DNA of 64,000 bases. It comes from Periweissella fabaria (GTDB taxonomy: Bacteria > Bacillota > Bacilli > Lactobacillales > Lactobacillaceae). A program made the position numbers and the translations under genes. This document shows, piece by piece, positions 8,812 through 17,598 of the stretch; the first letter of the stretch is position 1; each line of letters opens with the position of its first letter. Below the pieces are notes generated by a model that was not told the origin of the DNA, did not search any database, and worked only from the letters and a program-made list of their open reading frames with translations. Where the stretch lies: contig NZ_CAKKNS010000008.1 in assembly GCF_918814575.1 (NCBI RefSeq), forward strand, positions 45,561 to 109,560, in the 5' to 3' direction.

Positions 8812-9813
8812 TTATTTTTCCTGATCTGCTGGGAAAGATAAAGCAGCAGTTTGACGTAATTGGTAAACAACGTTGTTTACACGTTGACTAAGCATTAATA
8901 GCTTTTGATACTCTTCACTGTGTGCATCAAAATTATTAATAATTTCCGCAAAGACCATAACTTCGGCTAACATTGGATTTTCATGTGGTAAATCAGCAAT
9001 TTGTTCAGCTTCAGTCGGATTACGGTGGTAAAGGACACTATTTAATTCCGCAATATTATCAATCACAATTGAATCTTCAAGACCATAAATTTCAGAAGCT
9101 AAGTATGAATTTGAATTTTTCCCAAAAATCAACGTAACATCAAAATCAGCATATCGTAAAATGGCCGTTCCGCGACCATCAGCACCGTTTGATAATTTTG
9201 TTGCAAAGTATTGGCAGTCTTGTGGTAAACCAAATAATGCCACGGCCGCATAAACGGGGTAAATTCCTAAATCTTCAATGGCACCACCAGCAAAGTCTGG
9301 ATTAAAGACATTCGGATTTTTACCAGCTAAGAACGCATCAAAACGTGATGAGTACTTGTTGTAAACAAAAGTTGCCCCTTGAATACGATCCATTTGCTTG
9401 ATTTGTTCTGCAATTTTTTTGAAGTTAGGTTGGTGAATGTGGCGAGCGGCTTCAAAGAAACGGACATTGGGATGCTCACGTAATTTAGAATAAACCATCT
9501 CAAATTGAGTTGGTGTAATTACCGCTGGCTTTTCAACAATCACATGTTTATCATTTTCAATTGCTTGTAACACTTGACGATAATGCAAGGCATTTGGTGA
9601 TGCAATATAAACAACATCAATATCACTGGCAAAAAAAGCATCTAAATCAGTAAATGCAGCTGCTTTAGTTCCAAATTTCTCATTGATTACCGCTGCTTTA
9701 CTAGCGTCACGCGTATAAATTGCCCCTAAATCATACGCACTACTTGCCAAAATTGCTTCAATAAATTGTTCAGTAATCCAGCTTGTTCCAATTGTTCCAA
9801 TTTTTAAAACCAT
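8812..9813 (-). CDS. Gfo/Idh/MocA family oxidoreductase
   Basis: NAD(P)-dependent dehydrogenase of 333 aa. It has the N-terminal Rossmann motif KIGTIGTSWI and the typical DVVYIASPNALHYRQVLQAIEN stretch (a shorter piece, YIASPNALHY, suffices), followed by HVIVEKP, whose Lys is the family catalytic residue. The second half is the alpha/beta substrate domain. The start is ATG 9813 because GTG 9822 overlaps the GAGGTGA ribosome-binding site. The substrate is unknown; small cyclic polyols and sugars are usual in the family. Nothing nearby points to a pathway. Confidence 0.88.
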   Translation of the reverse strand: MVLKIGTIGTSWITEQFIEAILASSAYDLGAIYTRDASKAAVINEKFGTKAAAFTDLDAFFASDIDVVYIASPNALHYRQVLQAIENDKHVIVEKPAVITPTQFEMVYSKLREHPNVRFFEAARHIHQPNFKKIAEQIKQMDRIQGATFVYNKYSSRFDAFLAGKNPNVFNPDFAGGAIEDLGIYPVYAAVALFGLPQDCQYFATKLSNGADGRGTAILRYADFDVTLIFGKNSNSYLASEIYGLEDSIVIDNIAELNSVLYHRNPTEAEQIADLPHENPMLAEVMVFAEIINNFDAHSEEYQKLLMLSQRVNNVVYQLRQTAALSFPADQEK

Positions 9814-9895
9814 TTTCGTCACCTCATCAATAATAAATTTTACTAATTATATTGTAACAAATATCAATCCCTGACACACTCATATCTATCTAATT

Positions 9896-9936
9896 AAAAC
9901 AGAGTCGGCTCATTTTATAAGTCGGCTCTGTTTTTA
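9896..9936 (-). terminator. Intrinsic terminator of map
   Basis: A 14-bp imperfect stem (AACAGAG arms outside, GCCGAC inside) is followed by TTTT on the - strand, 5 nt after the map stop codon. Two pairs are mismatched in this orientation and would be G-U wobbles in the other. Confidence 0.7.
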
Positions 9937-9940
9937 ATAA

Positions 9941-10726
9941 TTATAAGTATTTAGCATCCATTTCGGCGTCTTGTGACGTTAAAATCTTAGGGCCCTCTTT
10001 AGTAATGGCTAATGTGTGTTCATATTGGGCACACCATGAGCCATCAGCCGTCTTGGCCGCATCCCAATCAGCTTCTTCAGCAACAATCCGTGTTTGCCAT
10101 CCACCAAGCGTCACCATTGGTTCAATCGTGATTGTCATCCCTTCTTTAAGACGTAAACCACGACCAGCGTTACCAAAATGAGGTACAGATGGTTCTTCAT
10201 GCATTGTTGGTCCAATACCATGACCAATATATTCACGTACATTACCATAACCTTGTTCAGTTAAGTAACCATCAATAGCGGCGCCAATGTCACCAATGCG
10301 GTTACCAATTACGGCTTGATCAATTCCTAAGTATAATGCCTTTTTAGTTGCTTCCATAAGGCCCGCAACTTCAGGACTAACTTCACCAACGGCAAAGGTC
10401 CAACATGAATCTGAAAAAGCACCATCAAGTTCAACAACTGTATCTACTTTAACGATATCACCGGCTTTTAAAAATACGCCTTTTCGAGGAATGGCATGAC
10501 AAACATAGTCATTAATTGAAACACAAGTTGCGTATTTGTAAGTTTCAAAGCCAATTTGTGCGGCAACACCACCATGTTCCTCGATGTATTTGTGACAAAA
10601 TTCTTCAATTGCCCAACTTTCCATGCCAGGTTCAATTATTTTAGCTAATTCTTGGTGCATTCCCGCAATAATCGCTCCTGAAGCTTTCATTGCTTCAATT
10701 TCGCGTGCTGATTTTAAACTAATCAT
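9941..10726 (-). CDS. map: Methionine aminopeptidase, type I
   Basis: Metalloenzyme removing the initiator Met from nascent proteins. The 261-aa sequence holds the five metal ligands of the pita-bread fold: Asp in VKVDTVVELDG and Asp in FSDSCWTF, His in YIGHGIGPTMHEEP, Glu in ITIEPMVT, and Glu in AQYEHTLAIT. A GAAGGGA ribosome-binding site precedes ATG 10726. The gene stands alone with its own terminator. Length is slightly above the 250-residue norm, with a short C-terminal extension. Confidence 0.96.
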   Translation of the reverse strand: MISLKSAREIEAMKASGAIIAGMHQELAKIIEPGMESWAIEEFCHKYIEEHGGVAAQIGFETYKYATCVSINDYVCHAIPRKGVFLKAGDIVKVDTVVELDGAFSDSCWTFAVGEVSPEVAGLMEATKKALYLGIDQAVIGNRIGDIGAAIDGYLTEQGYGNVREYIGHGIGPTMHEEPSVPHFGNAGRGLRLKEGMTITIEPMVTLGGWQTRIVAEEADWDAAKTADGSWCAQYEHTLAITKEGPKILTSQDAEMDAKYL

Positions 10727-10906
10727 AAGTATCCCTTCCCTAAATCTTATTAATTTTCTTACATACTAATCTTTATTATTATAGCATTGCAAAAACACTT
10801 TGTCTTATTGGTTTAATAAATCCCAAGCCGTTCCTCACTAAATCAAAAACATCCTCATTTACTAACATTAAATAAATTTAATGCGTTACTCATGTATTTA
10901 ACATGT

Positions 10907-10912
10907 TATAAT
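10907..10912 (+). promoter_or_regulatory. Promoter -10 box (TATAAT) upstream of pepS
   Basis: A TATAAT 37 nt before the ATG at 10949, with only a weak -35 (TTACTC at 10886-10891, 15 nt spacing). The ribosome-binding site GGAGG lies between. Confidence 0.45.
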
Positions 10913-10948
10913 TACTATACTTTAATTTTTAACGGAGGATGCTTACTT

Positions 10949-12184
10949 ATGAGCACAAATTTTGAATTGAAACTCGACAAATATGCCGATCTAATCGTAA
11001 AAACCGGAGTCAATGTCCAACAAGGGCAAACAATTATTTTATATGCGGATGTTGAAAATGTTATTTTGGCACGTAAAATCGTTGACGCTGCCTATACGGC
11101 TGGTGCCAACGAAGTAATTGTTAAGTGGAATGATAGTCACATTGTTCATGCTTTCCTTGAAAACACTTCTGACGAACGCCTAGTGAACATTCCTAATTAC
11201 TTGACTGTTGAAGCTGAAGAACTCATGGCTAAAAATGCGTCACGTATTTCATTGATTTCAAGTGATCCTGATGCATATGGTGATTTAGATCAAGAACGAG
11301 TTGCTAAATTCACAGCTGCTAGTGGTAAGGCTTTACGCGTTATTCGTCAAGCTACTATGAGCAATGATATTTCATGGTTAGTTGTAGCTGCTGCTGGCCA
11401 AAAATGGGCTGAAAAAGTTTTCCCAGACTTAACTGGTGAAGCTGCAGTTGACCGCTTATGGGAAGAAATTTTTAAGGTTGTCCGTATTGATGACACTAAT
11501 GATGCCATCGCTGGTTGGGATGAACACATCAAGACACTTAAAAATAAAGCGACGTGGTTAAATGAATTGAACTTTAAGGAATTGCAATATTCTAGTAAAG
11601 TAACTAATTTTACTATTGGTTTAGCTAAGGATCATATCTGGGAAGCGGCCGATTCAGTTGATCGCCAAGGTAATTTATTTGTTGCTAACATGCCTACAGA
11701 AGAAGTTTTCACTTCACCTGATTTTAATAACATCCACGGTAAAGTAGTTTCAACAAAACCACTTTCATATGCCGGCGTGCTAATTGAAGATATTGAACTA
11801 ACTTTTGAAAATGGACAAGTCATCGAAGCCCATGCCTCAAAGGGTGAAGAGGCCCTTATCAAGTTACTTGATACCGATGAAGGTTCACGTTCACTTGGTG
11901 AAGTTTCACTAGTACCGTTCCACTCACCAATCTCTGAATCAGGTATTGTGTTCTTCAATACTCTTATTGATGAAAATGCTTCTGATCACTTAGCCCTCGG
12001 TGCTGCTTATCCATTCAACGTTAAAAATGGAACAACGCTTGATGATGATGCACGTCAAGCCCTCGGTCAAAACTTATCACAAACGCACGTTGATTTCATG
12101 ATTGGCTCTGAAGACATGAATATTGACGGTATTACGTACGATGGTCAAGTTGTGCCCGTCTTCCGTAATGGTGACTGGGCCTAA
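10949..12184 (+). CDS. pepS: Aminopeptidase PepS/AmpS, M29 family
   Basis: Cytoplasmic metallo-aminopeptidase of 411 aa that trims N-terminal residues from short peptides, part of the casein-peptide breakdown set of lactic acid bacteria. M29 markers include QGQTIILYADVEN near the N-terminus, the ANMPTEEVFTSPD block, KPLSYAGVLIEDI, and the C-terminal HLALGAAYPF and HVDFMIGSEDMNIDG metal-binding regions. I start it at ATG 10949, nine nt after GGAGGA; a longer frame from a TTG at 10892 lacks a ribosome-binding site. It converges on the sugar transporter across a shared terminator. Confidence 0.93.
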   Translation: MSTNFELKLDKYADLIVKTGVNVQQGQTIILYADVENVILARKIVDAAYTAGANEVIVKWNDSHIVHAFLENTSDERLVNIPNYLTVEAEELMAKNASRISLISSDPDAYGDLDQERVAKFTAASGKALRVIRQATMSNDISWLVVAAAGQKWAEKVFPDLTGEAAVDRLWEEIFKVVRIDDTNDAIAGWDEHIKTLKNKATWLNELNFKELQYSSKVTNFTIGLAKDHIWEAADSVDRQGNLFVANMPTEEVFTSPDFNNIHGKVVSTKPLSYAGVLIEDIELTFENGQVIEAHASKGEEALIKLLDTDEGSRSLGEVSLVPFHSPISESGIVFFNTLIDENASDHLALGAAYPFNVKNGTTLDDDARQALGQNLSQTHVDFMIGSEDMNIDGITYDGQVVPVFRNGDWA

Positions 12185-12201
12185 TCCGATTTACAAAAAT
12201 A

Positions 12202-12237
12202 AAAAGCGAATGCTCAATTAAGAGCATTCGCTTTTTT
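12202..12237. terminator. Bidirectional intrinsic terminator
   Basis: A perfect 14-bp stem AAAAGCGAATGCTC/GAGCATTCGCTTTT with a 6-nt loop. It separates the convergent pepS (+) and sugar transporter (-) genes and has A/T tracts on both sides. Confidence 0.93.
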
Positions 12238-12260
12238 GATATCAATGTACTAGTTGCTAC

Positions 12261-13199
12261 TTACTTTGGTAAGTTACTGATTAAAATACCACCAATAACA
12301 ATCAAAATTGAACCTGCAATAATGAATTTCATTTGCGTTGAAGTTTTACGTTCTTTCAAAATGAAAATCCCACCAAATGTACCAACGATAATTCCCATTT
12401 GGGCAATTGTTACCGCAACAGCTTGACCAATGGTTGCTGTTGAGATAAACATTGCTAAGTTACCAATTCCCCAAACACCACCAGTTAAGATGTTACGCCA
12501 AGTTGGAGCTTGGAACATAATTTTACTTTCACGCATAAAGAATAATACGATGATAAAGGCTCCTACAACCATCCCAATTGATTGGGGGAAGATAGTTGCG
12601 GTTAAGTAGTCAACACCGTGATTACGGTTAGCAACAGCATTTGAAATGTAACCAAATTTACGCATCATGTTAGGCACAATAAAGTAACCTGCATAACCAA
12701 TGGTTGAAATAACTAAGGCCACAATACCACGTGTTGTTTCAGTTGATTTAGCAGTGTCGCCAGCGGCAATTGCTGCATCACGTTTAGCAGTCAAAATTGC
12801 TCCAATCACAACTAACAATACCGCTAATGAACCAAACAACCATGCTTTACCAGTTTGCCATTCACCAAGAATTGTTGCTGCCAAAGCTGCGTTACTTACG
12901 ATTTGGCCAGCATTTGACCAAGGAATCGCATTTGACACGCCCATTGCCTTAATTGCCGTAAATTGACCAGCTTGACCAACAGCCCATAATAAACCAGATA
13001 GTAATCCAACTACCCAAATATTAGATGCCATATTAATGTGATTTGGTAAAACAAAGCATAGGTAAGTGAGTAATCCAAATACCATAGCTCCAAAAGTCAT
13101 TCCTAAAGTTTGTTGTCCAGCTGAGCCACCTAACTTGGTAGAAAATAATCCAGTTGAACCCCATGCTAATGCTGGAATTAACGCAATAAGTATAAACAT
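12261..13199 (-). CDS. GRP-family sugar uptake protein (GlcU/RbsU type)
   Basis: A ten-helix membrane carrier of 312 aa in the glucose/ribose porter family, importing a sugar by proton symport rather than through the PTS. Family hallmarks are LIALIPALAWGSTGLF at the N-terminus, an internal two-fold repeat (AMGVSNAIPWSNAGQ in the first half; AVAVTIAQMGIIVGTFGG in the second) and LKERKT before the last helix. A cre site overlapping its promoter region suggests CcpA control. The substrate cannot be decided between glucose and ribose, as no kinase or ribose gene adjoins it. Confidence 0.88.
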   Translation of the reverse strand: MFILIALIPALAWGSTGLFSTKLGGSAGQQTLGMTFGAMVFGLLTYLCFVLPNHINMASNIWVVGLLSGLLWAVGQAGQFTAIKAMGVSNAIPWSNAGQIVSNAALAATILGEWQTGKAWLFGSLAVLLVVIGAILTAKRDAAIAAGDTAKSTETTRGIVALVISTIGYAGYFIVPNMMRKFGYISNAVANRNHGVDYLTATIFPQSIGMVVGAFIIVLFFMRESKIMFQAPTWRNILTGGVWGIGNLAMFISTATIGQAVAVTIAQMGIIVGTFGGIFILKERKTSTQMKFIIAGSILIVIGGILISNLPK

Positions 13200-13259
13200 A
13201 ATTCTTCTCTCTTCTCTCTAAAAGTCAACGAATAATATCAACTATGATATTTTATACCA

Positions 13260-13275
13260 TTGTAAACGTTTACAC
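13260..13275. promoter_or_regulatory. cre (CcpA operator) upstream of the sugar transporter
   Basis: The palindrome TGTAAACGTTTACA (13261-13274) matches the consensus WTGNAARCGNWWWCAW at all but the last position. It overlaps a candidate minus-strand promoter (TTGTGT, then GGTATAAAAT nearer the gene) and lies about 60 nt before the ATG at 13199. This geometry predicts repression by CcpA when a preferred sugar is present. Confidence 0.75.
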
Positions 13276-13578
13276 AAGTGGCTATGTACAATTATTTTAC
13301 AATTTTTTCAAATTTAATCCTTAATAGCCTTCGCGTAATTTAATAGCACATCAATGCTGGTAGTTAAGCTAATTTCATATAAGCCTTCTCACTTTCGTCG
13401 CCCTTTTTTCGTAAAAATTACTAGTATCTGCTTAATTTTCCAACTTAGATGGTTCGTGTAAACTACTTTGTGATAATATACACAGTATCAATTTACAAAA
13501 TTATTAGTTTCTTGTCAGTTAATGTCTAAAATATCGCCGTGCTTATCATAATAAAAAGCATTTCACTTCAATTTATGA
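13276..13578. other. Intergenic stretch with no clear gene
   Basis: AT-rich DNA between the sugar transporter control region and the tmRNA promoter. The longest open frame is a 24-codon minus-strand piece ending near 13318, without a start or ribosome-binding site. Nothing else is recognisable. Confidence 0.5.
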
Positions 13579-13584
13579 TACAAT
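13579..13584 (+). promoter_or_regulatory. Probable -10 box (TACAAT) of ssrA
   Basis: TACAAT lies 18 nt before the mature 5' end of tmRNA, consistent with a primary transcript trimmed by RNase P. No good -35 is visible. Confidence 0.45.
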
Positions 13585-13601
13585 AATATGTGTTACTTTT
13601 C

Positions 13602-13963
13602 GGGGCCGTTTTGGATTCGACGGGTATTGGTCGCGCTATGACTGCATTTAGGGGTTGTGGCCCTATAATCCACTCAGTCAGAATAACTGCAAACAATTCA
13701 AACAAAACTTACGCATTAGCTGCTTAATAACCAGTTAGCGTAGTCTAAGGCATGTTCGTCCATGATATGTTTTAGACCACTAATAGTGGACTACGCTTTT
13801 AAACTTTAATCCAGAGTGCTAAAGCGGAAATTAATTGGATTAGCCGTTCTGATCACGAAGTCAATTCCGTGTGCGGATTGGTGAAATTTAAATAGAATTA
13901 CTATGAATGTAGATGTTGTAGTAGTGAGATATTCGGACGCGGGTTCGAACCCCGCCGGCTCCA
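13602..13963 (+). ncRNA. ssrA: tmRNA (SsrA)
   Basis: Transfer-messenger RNA of 362 nt that rescues stalled ribosomes. The 5' end GGGGCCGTTTTGGATTCGAC and the 3' T arm GGGTTCGAACCCC form the tRNA-Ala-like half, with a G3-U70 identity pair in the acceptor stem GGGGCCG/CGGCTCC. The CCA is not encoded beyond the natural end. The tag frame runs from GCA at 13689 to TAA at 13725-13727, followed by a second TAA, and encodes ANNSNKTYALAA. The conserved ALAA end is the ClpXP degron. Pseudoknot arms follow. Confidence 0.97.
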
Positions 13964-13994
13964 TTTTATTGATTGTCTAATCGACCATCAACTC

Positions 13995-14030
13995 AAAGCT
14001 AGTATGAATTAACTTCATACTAGCTTTTTT
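13995..14030 (+). terminator. Intrinsic terminator of ssrA
   Basis: The stem AAAGCTAGTATGAA/TTCATACTAGCTTT with a 5-nt loop is followed by TTTTTTG on the + strand, 32 nt after the tmRNA 3' end. Confidence 0.9.
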
Positions 14031-14035
14031 GTACT

Positions 14036-14074
14036 AAAAAACACCGCGTAAAATATAAATTTTACGCGGTGTTT
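14036..14074 (-). terminator. Intrinsic terminator of the rodA/gcvH-like cluster
   Basis: The stem ACACCGCGTAAAAT/ATTTTACGCGGTGT with loop ATAA is followed by TTTTTT on the - strand. It ends the mbl-yidD-rodA-gcvH-like transcript. Confidence 0.9.
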
Positions 14075-14102
14075 ATTTTATAGTTTTATGATGCGGATAA
14101 CC

Positions 14103-14399
14103 TTACTTCTTTAAATCAACTAACCAATTATTGTCATGACTAGCTTGATTTAATGTTGTTGGCGTGTCAATTGCGGCTGTGTTTATCGCAATAACCGTGC
14201 CCGCAAACGGAGTATCAAAGTCTAGAACAGCTTTCGTAGCTTCAACACTAGCAAGCGAGTCACCATCAGCCAAAATAGTTCCAACTTTGGGTAAATCAAC
14301 AAATGAAATCTCACCTAATTCTTCTAGCGTCTTCGCTGTTAACCCTATCCGAACTGTTTCGTTAGTGCTTTCAACAGTCCAATACCACTTTTCACTCAT
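14103..14399 (-). CDS. GcvH-like lipoyl-domain protein
   Basis: A 98-aa protein of the glycine-cleavage H-protein/biotinyl-lipoyl family. The lipoyl-lysine region is SVEATKAVLDFDTPFAGTV with Lys56, where classical GcvH has ESVKA; the C-terminal NNWLVDLK resembles GcvH ends. It is shorter than typical GcvH (about 125 aa). No GcvT, GcvP or lipoate ligase is in the window, and it follows rodA by 9 nt, so a separate role such as a lipoyl carrier or relay is possible. Of two adjacent ATGs (14402 and 14399) I take the second, six nt after AGGAG; the first would have only 3 nt of spacing. Confidence 0.75.
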   Translation of the reverse strand: MSEKWYWTVESTNETVRIGLTAKTLEELGEISFVDLPKVGTILADGDSLASVEATKAVLDFDTPFAGTVIAINTAAIDTPTTLNQASHDNNWLVDLKK

Positions 14400-14408
14400 C
14401 ATAATCTC

Positions 14409-15620
14409 CTATTTATTACTAAATGAACTTCGATTTGTAAACATGTAACTCTTGTAATGATAACGCATTGACATAATTAAACCAACACCAATCAAGTTAC
14501 CCAATAGCGCAGAACCACCTTGAGAAATAAATGGTAATGGAATCCCAGTCAATGGAAGTAATCCAATACTCATCCCTACATTTTCAAAAACGTGGAAAAG
14601 GATCATCATCACGACTCCAGTAGCAATATTAGCATAAAATTCATTACGCGTATCAAAAGTCACCCGAATCATTTGATAAATGAGTAAAAAGTACAAGAGA
14701 ATCAATAATAAACCACCAATGAATCCAAAGTTTGAACCTATTACTGAAAAAATCATATCTGATTCTTGCACCGGAACGTGGACATGCATCACGTTAAAGC
14801 CGTTCCCAGTAAGTTGGCCAGATCCAATTGCTTTCATAGATTGCCACAATTGATATCCTGAATTAGATGTATCACCGGATGGATTTAACCACACATCAAC
14901 TCGTTGGAATTGATATTGTTGAAATCCAATGTGATACAAGACTTGGCGGCCCCAATCAGTAGTCACAAAGGCTAACGCGGTTGCACCAATTACAGCAAAT
15001 GAACCAATCATTGGTCCTAAAATACGCCACGAAATCCCTGAAACAATTAACATTCCACCAAAAATGGCAATAAATACTAACATTGTTCCAAAATCATTTT
15101 GTGCCTTTAATAACACAACAACCGGTAAAAGCCAGAGGACCATGACACCAAATAATTTAAAATCTGATCGTAAATCACGATCCGGATGTTTTGAATTATA
15201 TAAAGTTATGACCCGCGCCATCATTAAAATAAATGCTGGCTTCATAACTTCTGATGGTTGGAAGGTCAATGGTCCTAACGCAAACCAACTTTTAGCCCCA
15301 GTTTTCGCCTCATATGCCCGTGAATAGAGGAATAACACCGCAAAGAGTAAAAATACTCCTAATCCATAGGCAAGTGGTGCAATTTTCCATAACTGTTCGG
15401 CGTCAAATTGCATGATTACCACCACAATTACAACCCCAATAAAGTACCAAATCGCTTGTGGCTTAATCATTCCCATCACATTGACAATATTCGGATCATG
15501 TGTGGCAGCAACATAAATTGATATTAAACCAATGATGGCCAACATCATTACAACAAAAACAATTCCCCAGTCAATTCGGGACTCATCAATTTTTGTCGTC
15601 TTCTTAATCCGTGCTTGCAT
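14409..15620 (-). CDS. rodA: Rod-shape SEDS peptidoglycan polymerase RodA
   Basis: A ten-helix SEDS protein (403 aa) that polymerises lipid II glycan strands during side-wall elongation with a class B PBP, guided by Mbl/MreB. SEDS features are visible: FALGPLTFQPSEVMKPAFI, LKAQNDFGTMLVFIAIFGG containing the catalytic Asp, VPVQESDMIFSVIGSNFGF, and the terminal PLTGIPLPFISQGGS. The start ATG 15620 has GGAGG 10 nt upstream; TTG 15629 would be too close to it. It is clustered with mbl, yidD and the DUF2969 gene, supporting RodA over FtsW. Confidence 0.92.
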   Translation of the reverse strand: MQARIKKTTKIDESRIDWGIVFVVMMLAIIGLISIYVAATHDPNIVNVMGMIKPQAIWYFIGVVIVVVIMQFDAEQLWKIAPLAYGLGVFLLFAVLFLYSRAYEAKTGAKSWFALGPLTFQPSEVMKPAFILMMARVITLYNSKHPDRDLRSDFKLFGVMVLWLLPVVVLLKAQNDFGTMLVFIAIFGGMLIVSGISWRILGPMIGSFAVIGATALAFVTTDWGRQVLYHIGFQQYQFQRVDVWLNPSGDTSNSGYQLWQSMKAIGSGQLTGNGFNVMHVHVPVQESDMIFSVIGSNFGFIGGLLLILLYFLLIYQMIRVTFDTRNEFYANIATGVVMMILFHVFENVGMSIGLLPLTGIPLPFISQGGSALLGNLIGVGLIMSMRYHYKSYMFTNRSSFSNK

Positions 15621-15670
15621 TAATCTCAAGCCTCCATCTCAAATTCAACTGTTGAAACGCAAAGTACTCG

Positions 15671-15880
15671 CTAGCTGTGCAAGTTGTACTCAGCAATCAC
15701 TCGACCTAATACTTCATCAAAGTTTTTGCCTTCCAACTGGCTTCCATCTTCAAACTTAGCCGTTACTAAATTTTCATTTACGGTAATTTGGCCAACTTTT
15801 TGTTTTCCAATCATTACATCTAGAGCGCCATTTTTTTGCTCTTCAAGTGTAACAGGAACTGTCCGATCTTTTTTTCCCAT
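15671..15880 (-). CDS. DUF2969 family small protein
   Basis: A 69-aa hydrophilic protein of the DUF2969 family, found in lactobacilli next to rodA and yidD. Recognisable parts are MGKKDRTVPVTLEEQ at the N-terminus and a repeated strand pattern (IGKQKVGQI, FEDGSQLEGK) ending in a helix. It has no signal peptide or membrane segment. It lies between yidD (20 nt) and rodA (50 nt) in one apparent operon. A role in elongation is suggested only by this context. Confidence 0.75.
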   Translation of the reverse strand: MGKKDRTVPVTLEEQKNGALDVMIGKQKVGQITVNENLVTAKFEDGSQLEGKNFDEVLGRVIAEYNLHS

Positions 15881-15900
15881 AATATTTCCTTTACAAAATC

Positions 15901-16182
15901 CTAATCTAATTTATGTTCTTGTTGTGCTTTCGTTATATCGGCAGCGTTCGTATTTCGCTGGAGGGTAAATTTATCTGGTACTGGATCATAGCCTCCTGGT
16001 ACAAATGGATGACAACGTAAAATACGTGCCACAGCCATTAATGTACCCCGCATTGCTCCGTGTTTTTCAAGCGCAACTAAGGCGTAATTAGAACATGTCG
16101 GATAGTATCGACATGAAGGCGGAAATAGCGGTGAAATAAGTTTCTGATATAAACGCACAAACTTAATGAATGCTTTATTCAT
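15901..16182 (-). CDS. yidD: Membrane protein insertion efficiency factor YidD
   Basis: A 93-aa protein with the YidD signature: [20 protein letters not shown] followed by [10 protein letters not shown] with its conserved cysteines, and [17 protein letters not shown]. YidD acts at the inner membrane near YidC during insertion of membrane proteins. Its ATG overlaps the mbl stop by one base, indicating coupled translation. The C-terminal tail of about 20 residues is polar and variable. Confidence 0.93.
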   Translation of the reverse strand: MNKAFIKFVRLYQKLISPLFPPSCRYYPTCSNYALVALEKHGAMRGTLMAVARILRCHPFVPGGYDPVPDKFTLQRNTNAADITKAQQEHKLD

Positions 16183-17177
16183 TAATTGAGGTGTTTTTTC
16201 TTACTATTCATGTGTTCGAGTAATTCACCGGCCCCTTGAGCAACATTATCAAGTGGGGCTTCTGAAATTACAACTGGTACTTGTAAAGCTTCTGATACTA
16301 ATTCATCCATTCCTTTAAGTAATGAACCACCACCAGTTAACATAATACCACGATCAACAATATCAGATGCTAATTCAGGTGGTAATTGTGCTAAGACACC
16401 ATGTGCGGCGCTAACGATTTGGGCCAAAGTGTCGTGTAACGCTTCTTCAACCTCATTGGCATTAATTTCAATTGAACGTGGCATTCCATCGTAGGCATCC
16501 CGTCCACGAACTTCCATTGTAGCTGGATTAGCTTGTTGAATAGCTGTTCCAATTTGGATTTTGATTGTTTCAGCAGTCCGTTCACCAATAACAAGACTGT
16601 GATGACGCTTAATGTAACCCACGATTTCTGAGTTCATTTTATCCCCAGCCACGCGGATTGAATCAGATGCCACAATATCACCAAGTGAGAGTACAGCAAT
16701 ATCAGATGTACCACCACCCATATCAATAACCATGTTACCGGTTGCTTTAAAGATGTCTAAACCAGCACCGACTGCTGCAACTTTTGGTTCATACTCAAGG
16801 AACACTTTAGCACCACCTGATTTTTCAGCAGCTTGAATAATGGCCTTACGTTCAATTTCAGTAATGTTAGTTGGCGCACAAATCATGATATTTGGTTTTG
16901 ACAAGAAGCCTTTAACATTTAATTTGTTAATAAAGTATGTCAACATTGCTTCAGTTACATCAAAATCTGAAATAACACCATCACGTAATGGACGAATTGC
17001 ACGAATATTACCAGGTGTCCGACCTACCATTTGGTATGCTTCTAATCCAACTGCTAAAATGCGGTCAGATTTTGCATCAACCGCTACAACAGATGGTTCA
17101 TTTAATACGATACCCTTACCTTCAACATAGATCAGCACGTTTGCTGTCCCTAAGTCAATCCCGATATCTTTTGCCAT
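16182..17177 (-). CDS. mbl: Actin-like cell-shape protein Mbl (MreB family)
   Basis: Bacterial actin (331 aa) that forms membrane-associated filaments orienting the elongation machinery. It has the phosphate 1 motif [18 protein letters not shown], the phosphate 2 motif [16 protein letters not shown] and the adenosine motif [15 protein letters not shown]. The TANVLI reading and [13 protein letters not shown] favour Mbl over MreB (TANTLI). AAGGAGA precedes ATG 17177. It heads the cluster ending at rodA/gcvH-like. An organism with ovoid or short-rod cells is consistent. Confidence 0.92.
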   Translation of the reverse strand: MAKDIGIDLGTANVLIYVEGKGIVLNEPSVVAVDAKSDRILAVGLEAYQMVGRTPGNIRAIRPLRDGVISDFDVTEAMLTYFINKLNVKGFLSKPNIMICAPTNITEIERKAIIQAAEKSGGAKVFLEYEPKVAAVGAGLDIFKATGNMVIDMGGGTSDIAVLSLGDIVASDSIRVAGDKMNSEIVGYIKRHHSLVIGERTAETIKIQIGTAIQQANPATMEVRGRDAYDGMPRSIEINANEVEEALHDTLAQIVSAAHGVLAQLPPELASDIVDRGIMLTGGGSLLKGMDELVSEALQVPVVISEAPLDNVAQGAGELLEHMNSKKKHLN

Positions 17178-17282
17178 GCTCTTTTCTCCTTAATTCCTAA
17201 CTGTTTTACAAAATTATTATAATTATACCATTACCAACGGTGGGCTTCCAAACGGTATCAACGTTTTTTATTACTTTTATAG

Positions 17283-17507
17283 TTAATTAACTAAACCGCG
17301 TAATGCCTGAACTTGTTCAACAAAATTGATAAAGAACAAACTAACTAAATAACCGATAATAATCGCTAAAAAAATTTTTAAAATTTGGGCATAATTCGCC
17401 TTAGCAATTACTCGTTCAAACGGAATAGCATTCATAATTAAAAATGCTACATAAATTAAAATAATCTCTAAGCATATTTGTAGTAACGCCACAATTCCTG
17501 ATGTCAT
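17283..17507 (-). CDS. DUF1146 membrane protein (YwzB type)
   Basis: A 74-aa protein with two membrane helices (about residues 5-25 and 40-62), of the DUF1146 family that regularly follows atpC in Firmicutes. The typical IMNAIPFERV loop is present. AGGAGG lies 7 nt upstream. The atp terminator at 17559-17598 lies between it and atpC, so it may be transcribed by read-through or from its own promoter. Function unknown. Confidence 0.8.
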   Translation of the reverse strand: MTSGIVALLQICLEIILIYVAFLIMNAIPFERVIAKANYAQILKIFLAIIIGYLVSLFFINFVEQVQALRGLVN

Positions 17508-17558
17508 TTAAATCCCTCCTGTAAAGCTACTTGCTAATCATACCATATCAGCACAAAT

Positions 17559-17598
17559 AAAAAAGATTGGGAAGCAAAATGCTTTCCAATCTTTTTTA
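17559..17598 (-). terminator. Intrinsic terminator of the atp operon
   Basis: The stem AAAAGATTGGAAAGC/GCTTCCCAATCTTTT (one wobble) is followed by a T run on the - strand, and its A/T tracts touch the atpC stop codon. Confidence 0.88.

Noticed and set aside
13318..13395. 24-codon minus-strand piece reading SLTTSIDVLLNYAKAIKD before a stop
   Set aside because: Protein-like, but no start codon, no ribosome-binding site and stops directly upstream; too short to call a remnant.
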